Of a DNA stretch of 64,000 nt, positions 1 to 7,968 are shown in pieces (position 1 is the stretch's first letter; each line of letters starts with the position of its first letter). Under the pieces are notes generated by a model that saw only the letters and a program-made list of their open reading frames with translations, was not told where the DNA came from and did not search any database. This DNA is from Tenacibaculum sp. 190524A02b (GTDB taxonomy: Bacteria; Bacteroidota; Bacteroidia; Flavobacteriales; Flavobacteriaceae), in assembly GCF_964036645.1 (NCBI RefSeq), contig NZ_OZ038525.1, positions 911,001 to 975,000 on the forward strand, read 5' to 3'. Position numbers and translations under genes: made by a program.

Positions 1-1092
1 TCGAGTAGCTTTATCGGCAGAGTCATTGTAAATAACACCACCAAATTGCATTTCTCCTTTTTTAGTTTTTACCAGTTTTCGTTGATTAGCAACAATTCCT
101 ACAGCCCAACCATCAATACGAGCATAACCCGTTATAATAGTTTGTCCGTAACCTTCTTTATATTGTTCAAATTCAGAATTATCTACCAATCTTTTTATAA
201 TTTCAAGCATGTCATATTGTTCATGACGTGCTTTTGGAAGGATGCCAAAAATATCATCTTCTTTTTCTTTTGGAGGAAAAGCGTCCTTTCTGTTAAAACC
301 AGCTTTGTCATAATCTCCAATTTTATCTACTATATTTTTAATAGTATCTAAAGCATCTCTATCATCTTTGGCTTTGTAGTCAGTTACACCAGATATTTCA
401 CAATGTGTAGTTGCGCCACCTAAAGTTTCATTATCAATAGTTTCTCCAATAGCAGCCTTAACTAAGTAGCTTCCTGCTAAAAATATACTTCCCGTTTTAT
501 CAACAATTAAAGCTTCATCACTCATAATTGGAAGGTACGCACCACCAGCAACACAACTTCCCATAACAGCAGCTATCTGGGTAATTCCCATACTACTCAT
601 TACAGCATTGTTTCTAAAAATTCTTCCAAAATGTTCTTTATCAGGGAATATTTCATCTTGCATAGGTAAGTAAACACCTGCGGAATCTACTAAATAGATA
701 ATTGGCAATCTATTTTCTATAGCAATTTCTTGAGCACGTAAATTCTTTTTTCCAGTAATAGGAAACCAAGCTCCAGCTTTAACAGTAGCATCATTTGCTA
801 CAACAATACATTGTTTTCCTTGAACATATCCCATTTTAACAACTACACCACCAGATGGACAGCCACCATGTTCTTGGTACATATCTTCTCCAGCAAAAGC
901 GCCAATTTCAATAGAATCTTTAGTATCATCTAATAAATAATCAATACGCTCACGAGCAGTCATTTTTCCTTTTTCATGTAATTTGTCAATGCGTTTTTGT
1001 CCACCACCCAATTTTACTTTGGCTAATTTTCTTTTTAAATCGGATGCTAAAAGTTTATTATGATCTTCGTTTTTATTAAAGGTAAGGTCCAT
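1..1092 (-). CDS. acyl-CoA carboxylase, carboxyltransferase (beta) subunit, 3' end cut off by the window
   Basis: Reading the minus strand from the ATG at 1092 gives 364 uninterrupted codons to the window edge, so the C-terminal part is missing. The protein begins MDLTFNKNEDHN and contains the crotonase-fold carboxyltransferase features GGCPSGGVVVKMGYVQGK, NDATVKAGAWFPITGKK and MGSCVAGGAYLPIMSDE, with Gly-rich oxyanion-hole turns. The family transfers carboxybiotin to acetyl-, propionyl- or methylcrotonyl-CoA; full members have about 510-545 residues. The sequence seen does not settle which acyl-CoA is used; a methylcrotonyl- or propionyl-CoA type is likeliest. The gene lies 76 bp downstream of, and in the same direction as, the acyl-CoA-type regulator at 1169-2653, so the two may be cotranscribed. 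Confidence 0.9.
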   Translation of the reverse strand, partial: MDLTFNKNEDHNKLLASDLKRKLAKVKLGGGQKRIDKLHEKGKMTARERIDYLLDDTKDSIEIGAFAGEDMYQEHGGCPSGGVVVKMGYVQGKQCIVVANDATVKAGAWFPITGKKNLRAQEIAIENRLPIIYLVDSAGVYLPMQDEIFPDKEHFGRIFRNNAVMSSMGITQIAAVMGSCVAGGAYLPIMSDEALIVDKTGSIFLAGSYLVKAAIGETIDNETLGGATTHCEISGVTDYKAKDDRDALDTIKNIVDKIGDYDKAGFNRKDAFPPKEKEDDIFGILPKARHEQYDMLEIIKRLVDNSEFEQYKEGYGQTIITGYARIDGWAVGIVANQRKLVKTKKGEMQFGGVIYNDSADKATR

Positions 1093-1168
1093 ATAAAGTT
1101 ATCGTTGTTTGTAAGCGATTGCTAAAATAATAAATTAGGCTATAATGTTCAATGGTTGTGTTAATGAG

Positions 1169-2653
1169 TTATGAAGAATAAGTGTTTAATATTTCTTCTA
1201 CCGCATTGGCAATAGCATCATGTTGTTTTTGCCTTTCAATTTTCCATGGTTCAGCAACTCTTTCTTCGCAATTGTTAATTGTACAGGTTTCACAGGTAAT
1301 GCCTACTTTTTGGTTTGTAAGATTAAGGTCGTTACTAAACTTTAAGTTCTTTTTTAAATGAGGAGATAAAAGCATACCAATAGAAATACTCCTGTTTAAT
1401 TCTTTTTTAAAAGGATCAGGAGTTGCAGAGGATAATACTAAATATTCATTGGCAGAATTATCATAAGAAGATATTTGAATACCAAATGAAGAATTACTTT
1501 TGTGCTGTTCTAGCTCTTTTATTGAGTTTATAGATACCCATCTTCTACAATAATGCTCATTGTTTCTGTTTGCATGTGGTGTTTGCTGTTGAGTAATGTG
1601 TAGCTCTTTAGTGAGTTTGTATTTTGGCGAGTTAACCTTATGCGTAAATCGTAAAAAAAATAAGTTTTTAATATGAAAAAACTTAGGAAGTATATTCGTC
1701 AAACGTTGGTAAAATGATTCAGCAGAACAATTATAACGTTGCATTATTTGGTGAAAAACTTCAGTATTCCATGTTTCATTCTTAAAAAATATTTTTAACT
1801 CGTTAACTAAATCTTTTTTAGGAATAATAAGTGCCCCAGCAAAATAAGAAGCTATAAAATTATTTAAAACCTGCTCAAAACTGTCAAACTTCACCCAAGG
1901 GAAAGTATACAGTCGATGTTCTATTTTTAGAAAATTATAAGCAATTTCTTTAGCGTAAATAAATGTTTTTTGTGCTTCAGAAATATCCTTCCCAATTAGT
2001 AAAATGTTTTTATTAGGAATGTAAATATTTCTTATCTCTACTAGGTTTGTATGTTTAGAAAGTTCTTCTGTATTGATGATATAATTAAATTCTTCAATTA
2101 AAATTTCTTCTAAATCATTAGCACTGACTTTATTTTCAAGATTAATATGATACGCCTTAGCAAATTCTTCAACCTGAGCTTCAATCTCATCAAAATAGTT
2201 GTTATGTGCTTCTTGATAAGAACGTAAGGACGCTAAAAAAAAGCTTTCTCTAGTTAGATTATAATTTTGAGCTATTTTAATGATGGTACTTATAAAAGCA
2301 TTGACCTTGGCAGGAGCGTTTGCAATTATATCTATCAAGTTTTTTTCCTGTATACCAAATAAATCTAAAGGAATTTCTTTTAAAATTTTAGATTTTAAGA
2401 TCTCTCCAATAGGGGCTAGGTTTTTATCTAGTTTTAAAGAAACCATATGATCATAAGGAACATCTAAGCAATCAGATAATATAGCTATTTTATCAGTTTT
2501 AGGATACTTTTTTCCTTTTTCTATTTCATTTAAATAAGATTTTGACAATCCTGTTAGTTTGGCTAAACCAAATAATGAAAGTTTCTTGTCTGTACGTATT
2601 TGCTTGAGTTTCAGTCCAAAAATTAAACGAATGTATTCATCTTCTATATGCAT
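1169..2653 (-). CDS. XRE-family regulator with IrrE/ImmA-like domain (RamB/ScfR type), probable regulator of the glyoxylate shunt
   Basis: About 494 residues. An N-terminal XRE helix-turn-helix (around residues 8-65, with LAKLTGLSKSYLNEIEKGKK) is followed by a long middle region resembling the IrrE/ImmA (DUF955) domain. Near the C terminus is a cysteine cluster (CETCTINNCEER), as in the C-terminal domain of RamB/ScfR regulators that control acetate and propionate use in other bacteria. An in-frame ATG lies 18 bp upstream (2671). I prefer 2653 because a perfect TATCTTTG promoter box (2659-2666) ends 5 nt before it and lies between the two ATGs. The gene is divergent from aceBA and upstream of an acyl-CoA carboxylase gene, so control of aceBA in response to an acyl-CoA is the natural inference. 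The ligand is not shown by the sequence. Confidence 0.85.
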   Translation of the reverse strand: MHIEDEYIRLIFGLKLKQIRTDKKLSLFGLAKLTGLSKSYLNEIEKGKKYPKTDKIAILSDCLDVPYDHMVSLKLDKNLAPIGEILKSKILKEIPLDLFGIQEKNLIDIIANAPAKVNAFISTIIKIAQNYNLTRESFFLASLRSYQEAHNNYFDEIEAQVEEFAKAYHINLENKVSANDLEEILIEEFNYIINTEELSKHTNLVEIRNIYIPNKNILLIGKDISEAQKTFIYAKEIAYNFLKIEHRLYTFPWVKFDSFEQVLNNFIASYFAGALIIPKKDLVNELKIFFKNETWNTEVFHQIMQRYNCSAESFYQRLTNILPKFFHIKNLFFLRFTHKVNSPKYKLTKELHITQQQTPHANRNNEHYCRRWVSINSIKELEQHKSNSSFGIQISSYDNSANEYLVLSSATPDPFKKELNRSISIGMLLSPHLKKNLKFSNDLNLTNQKVGITCETCTINNCEERVAEPWKIERQKQHDAIANAVEEILNTYSS

Positions 2654-2658
2654 AAAAT

Positions 2659-2666
2659 CAAAGATA
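2659..2666 (-). promoter_or_regulatory. TAnnTTTG promoter box, probably leaderless, for the XRE regulator
   Basis: The minus strand reads TATCTTTG-ATTTT-ATG, a perfect match to the Bacteroidota -7 box, 5 nt before the ATG at 2653. Transcription would begin at or next to the start codon. No clear -33 TTG is seen at the usual distance. Confidence 0.5.
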
Positions 2667-2710
2667 AACATGTTTAGCGAATTATTAAAATTTAAAAACT
2701 TTTAAAAAAT

Positions 2711-2724
2711 AGCGAACGTTCGCT
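2711..2724. promoter_or_regulatory. perfect 14-bp palindrome, candidate operator between the regulator and aceB
   Basis: AGCGAACGTTCGCT is its own reverse complement and is GC-rich against the AT-rich intergenic DNA. Its last base is the first base of the TTG at 2724-2726 that I read as the aceB -33 element, so a bound protein would block RNA polymerase. The regulator encoded divergently next to it is the obvious candidate ligand (inference). Confidence 0.6.
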
Positions 2725-2755
2725 TGTGGAGTTCAAAAATATTTTATAACATTGT
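2724..2755 (+). promoter_or_regulatory. probable aceB promoter
   Basis: TTG at 2724-2726, a 21-bp spacer and TAACATTG at 2748-2755 (one mismatch to TAnnTTTG) fit the Bacteroidota promoter pattern. A transcript from here would have a leader of about 20 nt before the ATG at 2781. Confidence 0.45.
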
Positions 2756-2780
2756 AGTGTCAAACTTTAATACGATAATC

Positions 2781-4376
2781 ATGGATGCAATAACACTATC
2801 TACAGAAATTAATTTAAAAGGTTTTGAATCAGAAAACTATTCTGGTATTTTAACAGAAGAAGCGTTACGTTTTTTAGTAGCCTTACATAATGAGTTTAAT
2901 AAAAAAAGGATCGCTTTATTAGAGGATAGAAAGATCTATCAAGCATATTTTGACGCTGGAAATTTTCCAAACTTTCCAGAAGAAACAGGAGATGTTAGAA
3001 ATGGAGATTGGGTTTGTGAACCTTTACCTGAAGATTTATTAGACAGAAGAGTAGAAATTACTGGACCTGTAGATAGAAAAATGATTATTAATGCTCTGAA
3101 CTCGGGAGCAAAAACATTTATGGCTGACTTTGAAGATAGTAGTTCCCCATCTATCCAAAATATGTTAAACGGACAGATTAATTTAAAAGATGCTGTAAAT
3201 AAAACGATTTCTTTTTATGATCATAAAAAGAATAAAGAGTATAAACTGCATGGAGATACGGCGGTTTTATTAGTACGCCCAAGAGGTTTGCATTTAGAGG
3301 AGAAGCATATAGAAGTTAACGGGACATTAATGAGTGCTTCTTTAGTAGACTTTGGGTTGTACTTTTTCCATAACATTAAAAGATTACTAGAACAAAACTC
3401 AGCTACATATTTCTATTTACCAAAATTAGAGCATTATTTAGAAGCACGTTGGTGGAATGAAGTATTTGTATTTGCTCAAGAATATTTAAGCATTCCACAA
3501 AAAACAATTAAAGCAACAGTTTTAATTGAAACCATTACAGCTAGTTTTCAGTTGGACGAAATCATTTTTGAACTCAAAGATCATATGGCTGGTTTAAACT
3601 GCGGACGTTGGGATTATATTTTTTCCTATATCAAAAAGTTTAGAAATCATAAAGACTTTTTAGTTCCAAACAGAAGTCAAGTAACCATGCAAACACCATT
3701 TATGAAAGCGTATTCTTTAAAGGTTATTCAACATTGCCATAAAAGGGGTGTGCATGCAATGGGAGGAATGGCGGCTCAAATTCCTATTAAAAATAATGAA
3801 GAAGCTAACTATTTAGCTTTTGAGAAAGTTAAAAAAGACAAAGAAAACGAGGTGAAGAATGGGCATGATGGTACTTGGGTAGCGCATCCGGCATTGGTAT
3901 CAGTGGCAATGGATATTTTTAATACTTATATGCCAAAAGCAAATCAATTAGATAGAAAGTTGGAAGCATTACATATTACGGAAGAACATTTAGTAGAACA
4001 ACCTAAAGGAACTATTACAGAAGAAGGAATTCGTCAAAATATTAATGTTGGAATTTTATACATCGAAAGTTGGTTAATGGGGAATGGAGCTGCTGCATTG
4101 TACAATTTAATGGAAGATGCCGCTACGGCTGAAATTTCTAGAACACAAGTATGGCAATGGTTGCATAAATGTGCAAGTTTAGAAGATGGACGAGTTTTAA
4201 CAAAAGAACTATACAATACCTTAAAAGAGGAAGAAATTTATAAAATAAAAGGATTGATAGGTAAAGAACGTTTTGAACAAGGTAAATTTAAACTGGCTAT
4301 TGAATTGTTTGATAGCTTAGTGTTAACGGAAGAGTTTGTTGAGTTCTTAACTTTACCAGCATATTCACATTTATAA
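2781..4376 (+). CDS. aceB: malate synthase A
   Basis: Condenses glyoxylate with acetyl-CoA to malate, the second step of the glyoxylate shunt, in the cytosol. The 531-residue length matches malate synthase A (about 530-540). Family features are GPVDRKMIINALNSGAKTFM, MADFEDSSSP, the RPRG substrate-binding motif at residues 166-169, GLNCGRWDYIFSYIKKF and MGGMAAQIP. A C-terminal MEDAATAEISR segment carries the expected catalytic Asp at residue 446. The frame is open 19 codons further upstream to a TTG at 2724, but that extension overlaps the promoter and palindrome and has no family counterpart, so I chose the ATG at 2781. aceA follows 87 bp downstream in the same direction, so cotranscription is likely. 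Confidence 0.97.
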   Translation: MDAITLSTEINLKGFESENYSGILTEEALRFLVALHNEFNKKRIALLEDRKIYQAYFDAGNFPNFPEETGDVRNGDWVCEPLPEDLLDRRVEITGPVDRKMIINALNSGAKTFMADFEDSSSPSIQNMLNGQINLKDAVNKTISFYDHKKNKEYKLHGDTAVLLVRPRGLHLEEKHIEVNGTLMSASLVDFGLYFFHNIKRLLEQNSATYFYLPKLEHYLEARWWNEVFVFAQEYLSIPQKTIKATVLIETITASFQLDEIIFELKDHMAGLNCGRWDYIFSYIKKFRNHKDFLVPNRSQVTMQTPFMKAYSLKVIQHCHKRGVHAMGGMAAQIPIKNNEEANYLAFEKVKKDKENEVKNGHDGTWVAHPALVSVAMDIFNTYMPKANQLDRKLEALHITEEHLVEQPKGTITEEGIRQNINVGILYIESWLMGNGAAALYNLMEDAATAEISRTQVWQWLHKCASLEDGRVLTKELYNTLKEEEIYKIKGLIGKERFEQGKFKLAIELFDSLVLTEEFVEFLTLPAYSHL

Positions 4377-4385
4377 AAAAACAAA

Positions 4386-4416
4386 AGCCCTCAAATGCGG
4401 CAACATTTACAGGGCT
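4386..4416 (+). other. intercistronic hairpin between aceB and aceA
   Basis: AGCCCT and AAATG pair with CATTT and AGGGCT around a CGGCAA loop, giving an interrupted 11-bp stem. No T-run follows, so it looks more like an mRNA stabiliser or processing site than a terminator. A TTTGCAAA palindrome lies at 4453-4460, three bases before the aceA ATG. Confidence 0.45.
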
Positions 4417-4463
4417 ATTACAATTATCAATTAAATTAATAATGTATAATCATTTGCAAAATT

Positions 4464-6098
4464 ATGAAAAATATAGCACAAACTAGTTATAGTTCTGCAC
4501 TAGAAACTGTAAGAAACCTTAAAGAAAAGTACGGAAGTACTTGGAATGCAATTGCTCCAGAAAATGCAGCTAGAATGATGGCTCAAAACCGTTTTAAAAC
4601 AGGATTGGATATAGCCAAATATACTGCAGGTATTATGAGAAAGGATATGGCAGATTATGATAAGAACCCTTCTAACTATACGCAATCATTAGGCTGTTGG
4701 CACGGTTTTGTAGCGCAACAGAAAATGATTGCGGTAAAAAAACATTACAAGACAACTGACAAAAAATACTTGTACTTGTCTGGATGGATGGTTGCTGCTT
4801 TGCGTTCTGAGTTTGGACCACTTCCTGATCAATCTATGCATGAAAAAGTGGCTGTTCCAGCACTTATTGAAGAGATATACAGTTTTTTACGACAGGCGGA
4901 TGCAATTGAATTGAATGATTTATTTAGAAGACTTGAAAATGGAGAAAATGTACAAGATGAAATAGCTAATTTTGAAACGCATGTTGTACCTATTATTGCA
5001 GATATTGATGCTGGTTTTGGAAATGAAGAGGCGACTTATTTACTAGCTAAAAAAATGATTGAAGCTGGAGCTTGTGCTATTCAGATAGAAAATCAGGTAT
5101 CTGATGCTAAACAATGTGGACATCAAGATGGTAAGGTAACGGTACCGCATGAAGATTTTATAGCTAAACTAAACGCAATTAGATATGCTTTTTTAGAACT
5201 GGGAGTGGACAATGGAATTATTGTGGCTAGAACCGATTCTGAAGGTGCAGGATTGACTCAAAAATTACCAGTAAGTAAAGAACCTGGAGATTTAGCTTCA
5301 AAATATTTGGATTTTGTGGCTTGTGAGGAAGTTAACATAGAGGAAGTGAATAATAATGAAGTGCTATTAAAAAGAGAAGGAAAACTAGTGCGTCCTATAC
5401 GATTGGCTAACGGATTGTATAAATTTAAAGAAGGTTCTAATATTGATAGGGTAGTGTTGGATTGTATTACAAGTTTGCAAAATGGTGCAGATTTACTATG
5501 GATTGAAACACCAACACCACATGTAGGGCAAATAGCACATATGGTTAATAGGGTTAGAGAAGTAGTTCCAAATGCAAAATTAGTTTATAATAATTCACCA
5601 TCTTTTAATTGGACATTGAATTTTAGAAGTCAGGTATATGATACCATGTTAAAAGAAGGGCAAGATATGGCTTTCTATGATAGAAATAATTTAATGGATG
5701 CTAAATATGATGGTTCTGAGTTATGTAGAAGAGCAGATGAAAAAATTAGAACTTTTCAAGTTGATGGAGCGAGAGATGCAGGGATTTTTCATCATTTAAT
5801 TACCTTACCAACGTATCATACTACAGCACTTCATATGAATGATTTAACAGAAGGATATTTTGGAGAAAATGGAATGTTAGCTTATGTTCAAGGTGTTCAA
5901 CGTCAAGAAATTCGTAAAGGAGTATCTTGTGTAAAACATCAGCGAATGGCAGGTTCTGATTTAGGTGACGACCATAAAACGTTTTTTGCAGGTGATAATG
6001 CATTGAAAGCAGGAGGAGCAAAAAACACGTCAAATCAGTTTGAAACTTCTGAAAAGAAAATTAAAAAAACTCCAAATGGAAAACCAGTAATGGCATAA
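4464..6098 (+). CDS. aceA: isocitrate lyase (long form)
   Basis: Cleaves isocitrate to glyoxylate and succinate, the first step of the glyoxylate shunt. At 544 residues it belongs to the long isocitrate lyase group (about 530 residues) rather than the 430-residue E. coli type. The signature reads AKQCGHQDGKV, with the catalytic Cys at residue 218; Gln replaces the second Lys of the KKCGH motif, which I recall as usual in the long group. Other features are IADIDAGFGNEEATYLLAKK (Mg-binding acidic residues), IVARTDSEGAGL and LVYNNSPSFNW. It follows aceB in the same direction with a hairpin between them and ends before a strong terminator, so aceB-aceA is a two-gene unit. Confidence 0.97.
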   Translation: MKNIAQTSYSSALETVRNLKEKYGSTWNAIAPENAARMMAQNRFKTGLDIAKYTAGIMRKDMADYDKNPSNYTQSLGCWHGFVAQQKMIAVKKHYKTTDKKYLYLSGWMVAALRSEFGPLPDQSMHEKVAVPALIEEIYSFLRQADAIELNDLFRRLENGENVQDEIANFETHVVPIIADIDAGFGNEEATYLLAKKMIEAGACAIQIENQVSDAKQCGHQDGKVTVPHEDFIAKLNAIRYAFLELGVDNGIIVARTDSEGAGLTQKLPVSKEPGDLASKYLDFVACEEVNIEEVNNNEVLLKREGKLVRPIRLANGLYKFKEGSNIDRVVLDCITSLQNGADLLWIETPTPHVGQIAHMVNRVREVVPNAKLVYNNSPSFNWTLNFRSQVYDTMLKEGQDMAFYDRNNLMDAKYDGSELCRRADEKIRTFQVDGARDAGIFHHLITLPTYHTTALHMNDLTEGYFGENGMLAYVQGVQRQEIRKGVSCVKHQRMAGSDLGDDHKTFFAGDNALKAGGAKNTSNQFETSEKKIKKTPNGKPVMA

Positions 6099-6227
6099 TT
6101 TTTAAGATAAAATGCTCTAATATATTGTAGGAAGAATTTCTTTTTACCATAGGCTAAGTAGTTAAATAGTATCAAAGAAAGAATATAGTATTTATTGTAA
6201 GTAATAAATGTATATTATTTTGAAGTT

Positions 6228-6265
6228 GAACTCCATTCAAATTATAAGAATGGAGTTCGTTTTTT
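6228..6265 (+). terminator. intrinsic terminator after aceA
   Basis: GAACTCCATTC (6228-6238) pairs perfectly with GAATGGAGTTC (6248-6258) around a 9-nt loop, and a T-run follows. It separates aceA from the convergent MarR-GNAT gene. Confidence 0.9.
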
Positions 6266-6286
6266 AGAGTGTTTGAATAGCGGGTA

Positions 6287-7243
6287 TTATGTATTTAGAT
6301 TTAATTTCATTTTAATATCACATCTGATATATGGACAGTTAGGCTCAACTGGAACTTCAATAAAACCATATTTTCGATATATATAAATGGCATTTTCTAA
6401 TTTTTTACTAGAGTATAATATTAAACTTGGAAAATCATTTTCTCTTGCAAAATTAATACAGTGCTGCATTAGTTGTTGTCCAATTTTGTGTCCTCTATAT
6501 TTTGGAGAAACAGCCATTTTTGTGAGCTCAAAAGTATCATCTTTAGGCATCAAGGCTACAGTACCAACAATATGGTTATCTCTTTTAGCAAAGAATATAA
6601 AGCCTCCTTTATTTATAATATATTCCTTAGGCTTGCTCAAAACTTCTTCGTCATATGGTTCAACATAAAAAAATGTTTTCAGCCACTCTATATTCAAATT
6701 ATAAAAATGCTGTGCGTGTGTATTTTCATAGCTTATTATTTCAATGGTATTAGTTCCCTTTGTCATTTGTATATGTTCTAGTATTGCAGTGCTAAAATTT
6801 TTAGTATTAAATTTCTCTTCGAGTATATTTAAGTGCTCTATTAGAGAATTTGAAGATATAGCGGTATAATTTTTAACCACTGTTTCTATACTTTTCCAAA
6901 TAGGAGTAACTTTTTCAACTAGTAGTTTTCCTTCTTCGGAAAGAAAAATTATTTTTTTTCTTTTATCCTCTTTGTCTTCTTTTAAAAAGATTAGTTTTCG
7001 TTTTAATAACTTATTTAATGTTTGAGTTACTGCAGGTTGGGAAGTTTTTAAACTATGTTTAATTTCACTGTTGGTAACCCCTTTTTTATTCATTATAATT
7101 TTAAAAGTAGGGAATAGGTATGGATCAAAGTCTATATTATAAGCATTGTAAACTATCTGTGTTTCACGCATCATATATTCACTAACTCTTTTTAATCTAG
7201 AGCCCATTCCCAGCTCGCCAATTCCTGTTAATACATCTATCAT
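6287..7243 (-). CDS. MarR-type helix-turn-helix / GNAT N-acetyltransferase fusion
   Basis: 318 residues with two domains. Residues about 1-150 form a MarR winged helix (MGSRLKRVSEYMMRE; SEIKHSLKTSQPAVTQTLNK; a basic wing EDKEDKRKKIIFLSEEGK). Residues about 165-315 form a GNAT acetyltransferase with the acetyl-CoA loop KYRGHKIGQQLM and a C-terminal IYRKYGFIEVP strand-helix. Such fusions are common in Bacteroidota as probable small-molecule-responsive regulators; neither the acetyl acceptor nor the DNA targets are known. The N terminus, with its GSRLKR segment, agrees with family members, supporting the ATG at 7243. It is transcribed alone, convergent with aceA and divergent from the gene at 7423. 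Confidence 0.85.
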   Translation of the reverse strand: MIDVLTGIGELGMGSRLKRVSEYMMRETQIVYNAYNIDFDPYLFPTFKIIMNKKGVTNSEIKHSLKTSQPAVTQTLNKLLKRKLIFLKEDKEDKRKKIIFLSEEGKLLVEKVTPIWKSIETVVKNYTAISSNSLIEHLNILEEKFNTKNFSTAILEHIQMTKGTNTIEIISYENTHAQHFYNLNIEWLKTFFYVEPYDEEVLSKPKEYIINKGGFIFFAKRDNHIVGTVALMPKDDTFELTKMAVSPKYRGHKIGQQLMQHCINFARENDFPSLILYSSKKLENAIYIYRKYGFIEVPVEPNCPYIRCDIKMKLNLNT

Positions 7244-7248
7244 AATTG

Positions 7249-7256
7249 CAAATATA
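7249..7256 (-). promoter_or_regulatory. TAnnTTTG promoter box, probably leaderless, for the MarR-GNAT gene
   Basis: The minus strand reads TATATTTG-CAATT-ATG. This perfect box ends 5 nt before the start codon; no convincing -33 element is seen. Confidence 0.45.
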
Positions 7257-7408
7257 ATAATTTATATAAGTGATTATGTATTTTGTTTCGATTTTTACTA
7301 ACTCAATAAAAAAATAACAATAATGTTGTTTGGTAGTACTATTTAAAACAAGAATCCCAAATTATTACCTAGATTTAACAAAAGCATTTATTAATTCATT
7401 TTTTATTG

Positions 7409-7416
7409 TAAATTTG
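7409..7416 (+). promoter_or_regulatory. TAnnTTTG promoter box for the unknown gene and histidine kinase
   Basis: TAAATTTG is followed by 6 nt and ATG (7423). If transcription starts at the usual distance the mRNA is leaderless from 7423; starting translation at the next ATG (7447) would give a 24-nt A-rich leader. Confidence 0.45.
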
Positions 7417-7422
7417 AGTTTT

Positions 7423-7968
7423 ATGTCTAACCCAAACCAAAAAAATATGGCAGAATCAACTACGTTAAACGAAACTGTAAGTGTTAATGGAATTACATTA
7501 ACATTGAAAGATTTTAAGCAATTTCAGCAAGCGAACATTCCAAAAGAAAACAAACCAACTGGCCCTTTAGTAAATGTGTCTGATTTAGAAGGAACAACAG
7601 ATACGCCTTATACGGTAACCGTATTAGCTTATGTACCATCAAATCCAGAAGGAGGCTTCGGATCTGTAAAAAACAGATCAGGATTACAACTACCTGCCAA
7701 TTTTGAGTTGTTTTTAAATTACGATGGTGTAGAAGTGGTAACTACTACCGATAGAAATAAAAACCGACAATTGGTAGATTGTAGAAACTTTTTAGTAGAG
7801 TATAGTTGTAATGAAACGCAATTTGATGCTTACGATTTGTATTATATTCAATTTGAGTATTTATTAGATGACAAAACACTTCCAGTAGATGCAATTTTAG
7901 TACGTGACAAAGACGATGATCCTGAAACGGATAGAGGAACAGTAACTTCTCCTGTGGATGGTGATTAG
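7423..7968 (+). CDS. uncharacterised soluble protein next to a histidine kinase
   Basis: I do not recognise this family. From the ATG at 7423 it has 181 residues, with no signal peptide or membrane segment. The first 50 residues are polar; a central part (TVTVLAYVPSNPEGGFGSVK, LPANFELFLNYDGVEVV) looks beta-rich. The tail is very acidic (DKDDDPETDRGTVTSPVDGD). Three cysteines are present. An alternative ATG at 7447 (MAESTTL) would give 173 residues. I prefer 7423 because of the adjacent promoter box, but the choice is open. Its last 11 bp overlap the start of the sensor kinase gene, so the two are almost certainly translated from one mRNA, and the protein may act with the kinase (inference). 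Confidence 0.7.
   Translation: MSNPNQKNMAESTTLNETVSVNGITLTLKDFKQFQQANIPKENKPTGPLVNVSDLEGTTDTPYTVTVLAYVPSNPEGGFGSVKNRSGLQLPANFELFLNYDGVEVVTTTDRNKNRQLVDCRNFLVEYSCNETQFDAYDLYYIQFEYLLDDKTLPVDAILVRDKDDDPETDRGTVTSPVDGD

Noticed and set aside
46..351. 101-codon plus-strand frame at the left edge
   Set aside because: It lies antisense to the well-supported acyl-CoA carboxylase gene, is AT-driven, and has no recognisable features.
2724..2780. TTG start for malate synthase at 2724, adding 19 residues
   Set aside because: The extension covers the palindrome and promoter and has no counterpart in the family; the ATG at 2781 gives the normal length.
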